Source of the DNA: JACRFW01 sp964531745
Lineage (GTDB): Bacteria > Patescibacteriota > Patescibacteriia > Magasanikbacterales > GWA2-37-8
Length of the DNA: 10,044 bases
Reading direction: 5' to 3'
NCBI GenBank assembly: GCA_964531745.1
Contig: CAZHFX010000030.1
Span: 1 to 10,044, forward strand
Under the pieces are notes generated by a model. The model saw only the letters and a list, made by a program, of their open reading frames with translations, made no database searches and had not been told where the DNA came from. Positions within the stretch are counted from its first letter, which is position 1. Each line of letters opens with the position of its first letter. The position numbers and the translations under genes are program-made. This document shows, one piece after another, positions 5,324-10,044 of this stretch.

Positions 5324-6751
5324 ATGATCGGGAAGAAATCTCCCAATAAAAAAGGTTCGCGTTTTTTTACCGCCATTATATCTTCTGACGAGAAAGAGTA
5401 TTTTATTGACAATTTAAGCATGCTCTTGACTTCAGGAATGGATGTTTCTTTGGCGTTAAAAAATATTGCCGATGAAGTGCGTTCTTCCGGGCTTAAAAAA
5501 ATTATTGGTCGTCTGCAAGAAGACATTTCCGGCGGTTCCAGCTTGTGGGAAGCTCTGGAAAAAACTCGCCTGTTGCCCAAACATATTATCTCGCTGATTC
5601 GGGTGGCGGAACAAAGCGGCCGGTTGGATGAGAGTTTGGGGGTGATTGTCACTCAACAAGAAAAAAATCGTCTTTTCAAATCTAAAATAAGGGCGGCGAT
5701 GATGTATCCGGTATTTGTGCTTTTTTTGGCCATGATAGTCGGAATCGGCATCGCCTGGTTTATTTTACCGCGGCTAGCGACCGTTTTTAGCCAGCTTAAT
5801 CTGGAATTGCCGCTCATCACGCGATTGCTTATCCAACTGGGTACATTTTTATCTAAACACGGCAGTGTCGCTGTTCCCGGGTTCATACTGACGATCAGCT
5901 TGCTATTTTATTTTATTTTTATTTTTGAAAAAACAAAAGTCGCCGGGCAGTTTATTTTGTTTCACGTGCCGGGCGTGAAAAAATTAATTCAGCAGGTGGA
6001 ATTGGCTCGTTTCGGATTTATTATGGGCACCCTGCTCCGCGGCGGACTACCGGTCATTGACGCTTTGGACGCCTTGGAAGAAGCCAGCCCTTTGCGCGCG
6101 TACAAAAAATTATACGGTAAGTTGCGTCTGTTGGTTGAAGAGGGGTGGTCTTTCCAGGCAGGTTTTAAAGAAATTAAACATGGTCAGCGCTATATTCCCG
6201 TATCCGTGCAAGGTTTAATCGCCGTGGGTGAGCAGTCCGGACATCTTAATAAGACCTTTTTATCAATTGCCGATGTTTTTGAAGGCAAGACGGAAATAAC
6301 CACTAAAAATTTAAGCGTTATTTTGGAGCCGGTGATGCTGGTAATTGTTTGGCTGGGCGTGGTGGCAGTGGCCCTGGCGGTGATTTTGCCTATTTATAGC
6401 TTGGTAGGCAATCTTAACAAACCGCCGGCGGCAAGGAGCGCCTCCGCTTACCGGGCGCCGGCGCTCTCGCCGGCCAGCTCTTCTTTTGCCGCCTCCACCA
6501 CCGTTTCCGCGCCGGCTGTTTCCGGAGTTAGCAGTTTTAAGGCCGTTACAATGCAGGCAACGGCCGGTAATCCGCGGGTGCGCGCTCTGCCCAACACGCA
6601 ATCCGCCATTCTTACCAGACTGGCCAGCTCTACTTTGGTTACGGCGATAGACTATCAAGATGGTTGGTATCAAATAATTTTAGCCAACAAACAAAAAGGT
6701 TGGATAAAAGGAACCTATGTTGCCGCCATTTCCTCCAGCACGCCACGTTAA
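5324..6751 (+). CDS. pilC: Type IV pilus platform protein PilC with C-terminal SH3 domain
   Basis: A 475-residue inner-membrane platform protein on which PilB and PilT act. It has two type II secretion F-type helical domains (about 28-125 and 226-330). Three hydrophobic membrane segments lie at about 128-150, 185-203 and 332-358, and the repeated signature ...RVAEQSGRL (93-101) / AVGEQSGHL (300-308) is present. A usual PilC ends near residue 365 here. This one continues with an Ala/Ser/Pro-rich linker (366-404) and a compact domain at about 405-472, with VRALPNTQSAIL, DGWYQI and KGWIKGTYV. That pattern fits a bacterial SH3 (SH3b) domain. With the N-terminus inside and three crossings, the domain should lie outside the cytoplasmic membrane, where SH3b domains often bind cell wall. 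The last 35 nt overlap the next gene. The SH3 assignment is by motif, and wall binding is inferred. Confidence 0.92.
   Translation: MIGKKSPNKKGSRFFTAIISSDEKEYFIDNLSMLLTSGMDVSLALKNIADEVRSSGLKKIIGRLQEDISGGSSLWEALEKTRLLPKHIISLIRVAEQSGRLDESLGVIVTQQEKNRLFKSKIRAAMMYPVFVLFLAMIVGIGIAWFILPRLATVFSQLNLELPLITRLLIQLGTFLSKHGSVAVPGFILTISLLFYFIFIFEKTKVAGQFILFHVPGVKKLIQQVELARFGFIMGTLLRGGLPVIDALDALEEASPLRAYKKLYGKLRLLVEEGWSFQAGFKEIKHGQRYIPVSVQGLIAVGEQSGHLNKTFLSIADVFEGKTEITTKNLSVILEPVMLVIVWLGVVAVALAVILPIYSLVGNLNKPPAARSASAYRAPALSPASSSFAASTTVSAPAVSGVSSFKAVTMQATAGNPRVRALPNTQSAILTRLASSTLVTAIDYQDGWYQIILANKQKGWIKGTYVAAISSSTPR
6707..6712 (+). promoter_or_regulatory. Shine-Dalgarno sequence for the FimT-like gene
   Basis: AAAGGA ends 4 nt before the ATG at 6717 and is the clearest ribosome binding site on the plus strand. 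It lies inside the pilC coding region and supports the start at 6717, which overlaps pilC by 35 nt. Most other genes here lack such a motif. Confidence 0.6.
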
Positions 6752-7172
6752 AGGTTTTTCACTGGTTGAAATACTTTTAACCATGGCGCTTATAAGCATA
6801 GTTTTAGCTATAAGCGTGCCGTCATACCGAAAATTGCAGTCAGCCAACGACCTCTCGGTGGCGATGTCCACTTTAAGCCAGGCGTTGCGCCTGGCCGAGT
6901 TGAAAGCCCAAGCGGTTGTTGAGGGGAGCGGCTGGGGGGTCCACGCCGAGACCGGCGCGGTCATTATTTTCAAAGGTTCATCTTTCGCCAGCCGCGACCA
7001 AACGCGCGATGAGGTTTTTTCGTTCAGCGGAAGTATTGCCATCACCGCGCCGGCTGATGTTTTTTTCGCTCCGCTCTATGGAACGCCCGTCGCGCCAGCC
7101 GTTTGGGAACTGAGCGGGATCGGGGAGACACGCTCTGTTTCCGTTAATAGTTTGGGGATTTTGTCGTATTAG
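6717..7172 (+). CDS. FimT/GspH-like minor pseudopilin
   Basis: A 151-residue prepilin-like protein. It has a 13-residue basic leader ending in KG, the prepilin peptidase cleavage site G13|F14, the mature start FSLVEILLTMALISI with Glu at mature position 5, and a hydrophobic N-terminal helix. The C-terminal part contains GSGWGVHAE and ends in RSVSVNSLGILSY, the short beta pattern seen in FimT/GspH proteins. It is expected to be processed by PilD at the membrane and to join the pilus tip or priming complex. The start at 6717 is fixed by the AAAGGA site and the lack of another usable ATG before the leader. It is the first of four consecutive pseudopilin genes and is one base upstream of the next. 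The leader has four prolines among its first seven residues (MLPPFPP), which is unusual and partly forced by the overlap with pilC. Confidence 0.87.
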   Translation: MLPPFPPARHVKGFSLVEILLTMALISIVLAISVPSYRKLQSANDLSVAMSTLSQALRLAELKAQAVVEGSGWGVHAETGAVIIFKGSSFASRDQTRDEVFSFSGSIAITAPADVFFAPLYGTPVAPAVWELSGIGETRSVSVNSLGILSY

Positions 7173-7173
7173 T

Positions 7174-7605
7174 ATGTCCAAAGGTTTTAGTCTGATTGAA
7201 GTCATTCTGGCCGCCGCGTTATTTGGCATTTATGCCTCGGCCCTGCTCGGCATGCTTGCTTATGGCAACGAAACTGCCGTCCGCGCCGCCGACCACGCTC
7301 GCTCGGTTTTTTTAGCGGAGGAAGGATTGGAAGCCGCGCGTTCCATGCGTTCCGTCCTTTGGGAAAGTATAGCGGACGGTCAGTATGGCCTCGCCAGCGC
7401 GCCAAGCGGCTGGACGTTTCTGCCTGCCGGCGACAGCATTGGCCGATTTAATCGGCAAATCAGCGTTAGTTCTCTGAATAATTCCACTAAAAAAATAATT
7501 TCCGCCGTCTCTTGGCTACAGGGCGGTAATTTTGTTACCACGACCTTCGCCACTCTCCTTACCAATTGGCCGTTCGCAATCAGCAGTCTATGCGCCACCC
7601 CTTAA
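7174..7605 (+). CDS. PilV/GspI-like minor pseudopilin
   Basis: A 143-residue prepilin-like protein with a very short leader MSKG, cleavage before FSLIEV and Glu5 present. A hydrophobic helix (5-30) is followed by AEEGLEAARSMR (48-59), a pattern I associate with PilV/GspI-type pseudopilins of CPR bacteria. The tail ISAVSWLQGG...TTFATLLTNW also fits that group. It follows the FimT-like gene by one base and overlaps the next gene by 16 nt, so the genes are probably translated in a coupled way. In type II secretion the I subunit pairs with J and K at the pseudopilus tip. The order here supports the same tip role, which remains inferred. Confidence 0.85.
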   Translation: MSKGFSLIEVILAAALFGIYASALLGMLAYGNETAVRAADHARSVFLAEEGLEAARSMRSVLWESIADGQYGLASAPSGWTFLPAGDSIGRFNRQISVSSLNNSTKKIISAVSWLQGGNFVTTTFATLLTNWPFAISSLCATP

Positions 7606-8072
7606 AAAATGGTTTTACTTTATTGGAAGTTTTATTGTATATAGCCATTACAGCCACTATGCTGGGCGGGCTGGTGATTTTTATGGCTCTTTTGACGCAA
7701 GCGCGCGTCAAAGATCAAACCATAACGGAAGTTACCGCCGGCGGGACGCAATTGTTGCAATTCATTACTCAAGCCGTTCATAACGCCTCGGCGGTAAGCG
7801 TGGTTGATTCTTCCACTTTGGCTATTTCCGACGCCGCCGGTAATCAATCCACCATTGCGTTATCCGGCGCCGCAGTGGAATGGCGCGCCAATCAAGCCGT
7901 TGTGCCGCTTACCTCTAACAAAATTATCGTGAATAAACTTGTTTTTACTCCGGTCGGCGAGGGAAACCAGGCCGTCCGGATTGAATTGATTTTGGCGAGT
8001 TTCAATCCGAGCGGGCGCATTGAATCGTCTTTTAATCAAACTTGGTATGCCACTGCCACCTTGCGGCCATAA
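7590..8072 (+). CDS. PilW/GspJ-like minor pseudopilin
   Basis: A 160-residue prepilin-like protein. I chose the ATG at 7590, giving the leader MRHPLKNG with cleavage before FTLLEV and Glu5 in place. A TTG at 7566 would add eight residues and deepen the overlap with the preceding gene. After the hydrophobic helix (9-35) the protein has a beta-rich C-terminal region with SVVDSSTLAI, AAVEWRA and RIELILASFNPSG, typical of J-type pseudopilins. It overlaps the PilV-like gene by 16 nt and the PilX-like gene by 26 nt. No Shine-Dalgarno sequence precedes the ATG, so re-initiation by ribosomes finishing the upstream gene is likely. It probably sits in the tip complex with the other minor subunits. Confidence 0.82.
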   Translation: MRHPLKNGFTLLEVLLYIAITATMLGGLVIFMALLTQARVKDQTITEVTAGGTQLLQFITQAVHNASAVSVVDSSTLAISDAAGNQSTIALSGAAVEWRANQAVVPLTSNKIIVNKLVFTPVGEGNQAVRIELILASFNPSGRIESSFNQTWYATATLRP

Positions 8073-8457
8073 TTTAGCCACAGAAAAAGGTTTCAGCCTG
8101 CTCTTGGCTGTTTTAGCGTTCGGCACGGTGGGTGCGGCCATTGCGCTGTATTTGTTAACCACCGGAGTGCGCGCGTACACCGCAGCCGATTTGCTTAAAA
8201 AAAGCCACCTGGCCCAAGGTTTGGCCAACGCTTGCGCCGAAGCGGCGCTCGGCACGCTGACAGATTGCGCACCGATTTTATCCGCCACTATCGCGATTGA
8301 TGAAAACGAATGCAGTTATCTGATTGAACAGCATGATCCAGGCAGTACTATTAAGGCGCAAGCGGTGATGGGTGATATTGTTCGCCAGGTGCTGGTAGAA
8401 GTTGAGAGCGCCAGCCCCACAATCAAGATTGGTTCGTGGCAAGAAGTCAATCTTTGA
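8047..8457 (+). CDS. PilX/GspK-like minor pseudopilin lacking Glu5
   Basis: A 136-residue protein from the ATG at 8047. A TTG at 8020 would add nine residues. The 15-residue leader ends in EKG, and the mature protein begins FSLLLAVLAFGTVGAA. Position 5 is Leu, not Glu, as in GspK and some PilX proteins, which cap the tip and need no Glu5 pairing with a preceding subunit. The helix continues into HLAQGLANACAEAAL (54-68), a motif I associate with PilX-like proteins of CPR bacteria. Cysteines lie at 6 (in the leader), 63, 74 and 89; the last three may form a disulfide outside the cell. It overlaps the PilW-like gene by 26 nt. It is the last of the four small pseudopilin genes and ends in TGA. 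The family call rests on position, the missing Glu5 and the short motif. Confidence 0.78.
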   Translation: MPLPPCGHNLATEKGFSLLLAVLAFGTVGAAIALYLLTTGVRAYTAADLLKKSHLAQGLANACAEAALGTLTDCAPILSATIAIDENECSYLIEQHDPGSTIKAQAVMGDIVRQVLVEVESASPTIKIGSWQEVNL

Positions 8458-8480
8458 AGCTGTTGGTAAAGGCGATTATA

Positions 8481-8489
8481 TGATATATT
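8481..8489 (+). promoter_or_regulatory. Putative extended -10 promoter for the LamG-prepilin gene
   Basis: TG-A-TATATT (8481-8489) matches the extended -10 element with one hexamer mismatch. TTGGTA at 8463-8468 could serve as a -35 with a short 15-nt spacer. Only 11 nt separate the element from the ATG at 8501, so a start about 7 nt downstream would leave a leader of roughly 5 nt. No Shine-Dalgarno sequence is present. The gap 8458-8500 holds nothing else that I can see. Confidence 0.5.
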
Positions 8490-8500
8490 AAAGTTGTTCT

Positions 8501-10044
8501 ATGTCCGCTAAAAAGGGCTTTACTTTATTGGAAATACTTTTGGCCGTGGGAGCTATAAGCATCCTGGCGGGTATTGTAATTGTCGCCATCAACCCGGGCA
8601 AGCAGTTGGCCAACGCGCGCAATACCACCCGCTTGGTGGATGTGAATACTATCGTCGACGCTATTTATCAATATACGTTGAACAATGACGGCGTTCTGCC
8701 CGCGGGCGTTGCGAGTAGCACCACCTATACCATGTTGGGCGCGGCGGGGAGCGGCTGTTCTATTGTCTGCGGGGCGCAAGCTGATACCAACTGGAACAGT
8801 AATCAAAGTTTTGCCGACCAAACCGCCGCTGATTTTAGCCTTGGTTCAATGAGCAATGTAACTTACGATAGCGCCAACAATGGGCTGAAAATTTCCTCCG
8901 GTGGGAGCGGCAGTTTTACCTCCCGCGCCATTGACAGCGTCTGGGTCGGGACTGTCTGGAAAACTCTCGCTTGGAGCCCGTCTTTTCCAACTAACAAAGA
9001 ATTACCAAATAATGGCGGGAGTGAGAGTGGCTACTCCGGCGGCAATGCTAACATGGCGGGAAATATTTTGTTGTTACACCTCAATGAATCTGCTGGAACA
9101 ACTAATTTCGCTGATGCTTCAGGTTCTAACAATAGCGCGACCTGCGGCGGAATCATCTGCCCGGTTATGGGCGGGTCGGGAAAATTCAACACCGCTGGTT
9201 CTTTTGACGGACTGAATGACCTTATACAAGTGAAATATACGCCGGCGCTGAAATTTACCGGCGGGGAGATGACTATCAGTATTTGGATGAAACCGGATGT
9301 TGCGGAAAACAACGGATCCCGGATTATCAGCAGACCCTGGAACGGCAACGGAGAATATAACTATTGGATTGAATACTACCAGGGAGGCGTCACATTCTGC
9401 ACCGGGGTCCTCTATTCCAGCTTCGCTTGCGTTGGGGCTCCACGTAAGCCAACTGTTGGTGCGTGGAACCATATTGTTGCAACAGCGAATTCCTCCACGT
9501 TGAAAATTTTTCTGAACGGTGCGGAAGAAAATTCCAAAAAATACAATGTTACCAACTGGATGCCGTCTTATGGGGATGAAAATGTTGCTTTATCTATTGG
9601 GACTCTTTACCCTTACTGGGCCGGATGGACCGGGAATCCCGGATTTTCTTTTAAAGGCGAAATTGATGAGGTAGCCATGTTTAACCGCCTCCTTTCTCCA
9701 ACGGAAGTTCTTGATTTCTATAAACGCGGCGCCACTCGTTTGAAGTTCCAAGCGCGCAGCGGCAGTTCCGAAAATTTAAGCGGCGATTTTGTCGGCCCGA
9801 ATGGCAGCGCTAACAGTTTTTACTCTGAACTTTCCAATACCGCTCTTTCGCCACCTTCTTTTTCATTAAGCAATGTGGCCGCCAATCGGTATTTTCAATA
9901 TAAAGCCATTCTAGAAAGCGATAGTAACAGTCTCTCTCCGCTACTCAAAACAGCAACTGTTTCCGCTGACGTGCCGGCGCCAGTGGACGCTTCCAGCGAG
10001 AATACAGCCGATGCCTGTTTGGATTTGAGTTCAACATTGGTGAG
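8501..10044 (+). CDS. Prepilin fused to a LamG-like domain (partial, runs off the window)
   Basis: Open for 514 codons with no stop before the window ends. The leader MSAKKG is cleaved before FTLLEILLAV, with Glu5 present. The N-terminal helix and NPGKQLANARNTTRLVDVNTI (31-51) match G-type prepilins of CPR bacteria. Residues 187-410 look like a LamG/concanavalin A-like jellyroll: NILLLHLNESAG, TAGSFDGLNDLIQV, MTISIWMKPD, GAWNHIVATA, LKIFLNG and FKGEIDEVAMFNRLLSPTEV. Residues 412-490 form another beta-type module (RLKFQARSGSS, SANSFYSE, NRYFQYKAILES). Cysteines fall in close pairs at 86/90, 215/220 and 300/310, suggesting disulfides outside the cell. It probably forms a pilus subunit that binds a surface glycan or protein. 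The ligand cannot be told from sequence. It has its own putative promoter after the minor pseudopilins. Confidence 0.88.
   Translation, partial: MSAKKGFTLLEILLAVGAISILAGIVIVAINPGKQLANARNTTRLVDVNTIVDAIYQYTLNNDGVLPAGVASSTTYTMLGAAGSGCSIVCGAQADTNWNSNQSFADQTAADFSLGSMSNVTYDSANNGLKISSGGSGSFTSRAIDSVWVGTVWKTLAWSPSFPTNKELPNNGGSESGYSGGNANMAGNILLLHLNESAGTTNFADASGSNNSATCGGIICPVMGGSGKFNTAGSFDGLNDLIQVKYTPALKFTGGEMTISIWMKPDVAENNGSRIISRPWNGNGEYNYWIEYYQGGVTFCTGVLYSSFACVGAPRKPTVGAWNHIVATANSSTLKIFLNGAEENSKKYNVTNWMPSYGDENVALSIGTLYPYWAGWTGNPGFSFKGEIDEVAMFNRLLSPTEVLDFYKRGATRLKFQARSGSSENLSGDFVGPNGSANSFYSELSNTALSPPSFSLSNVAANRYFQYKAILESDSNSLSPLLKTATVSADVPAPVDASSENTADACLDLSSTLV

Noticed and set aside
6311..6673. 120-codon minus-strand frame opposite the end of pilC
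   Set aside because: It is a shadow of the Ala/Ser/Pro-rich linker; its Gly/Arg-rich translation reflects base composition.
8901..9503. Frames of 68 to 117 codons on both strands inside the LamG-prepilin
   Set aside because: They lie within the continuous 8501 frame, which has a leader, a pilin helix and a jellyroll, so they are shadows.

Overview
The window reads as a bacterial chromosome segment, most likely from a Candidatus Patescibacteria (CPR) lineage of the Parcubacteria type. This placement is inferred from gene content and style: a compact type IV pilus operon ending in a prepilin fused to a LamG-like domain, a cassette of short FimT/PilV/PilW/PilX-like pseudopilins, almost no Shine-Dalgarno sequences, and a small GIY-YIG protein beside a tRNA gene. 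TGA is used as a stop (cca and the PilX-like gene), so the TGA-to-Gly code of Gracilibacteria does not apply.

Layout. Positions 1-102 hold no gene, only a G-rich inverted repeat. Positions 103-178 (minus strand) are an intact tRNA-Pro(GGG) with an encoded CCA end. Positions 205-577 hold a minus-strand GIY-YIG gene (261-503) bracketed by two degenerate copies of the 5' half of tRNA-Pro. Both copies carry the same 17-nt perfect hairpin, and a run of further short hairpins follows on the outer side. From 648 everything is on the plus strand: pilT (688), a CCA-adding/HD tRNA nucleotidyltransferase (1743), a single-domain response regulator (3292), pilB (3668), pilC with an added SH3 domain (5324), four minor pseudopilin genes (6717, 7174, 7590, 8047) and a large LamG-prepilin (8501) that runs off the end of the window.

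How the genes work together. PilB and PilT are the extension and retraction ATPases and PilC is the inner-membrane platform. The four minor pseudopilins follow the H-I-J-K order of type II secretion and type IV pilus tip complexes, including a K-like member without Glu5. The LamG prepilin is the likely adhesive or major subunit. The response regulator lies one base upstream of pilB and probably sets pilus activity. The tRNA nucleotidyltransferase is a housekeeping gene carried within the operon.

The least explained region is the tRNA-fragment/GIY-YIG cassette at 205-577. Also worth following up are the SH3 domain on PilC, the LamG prepilin with a near-leaderless promoter, and a recurring extended -10 motif in front of three transcription units.
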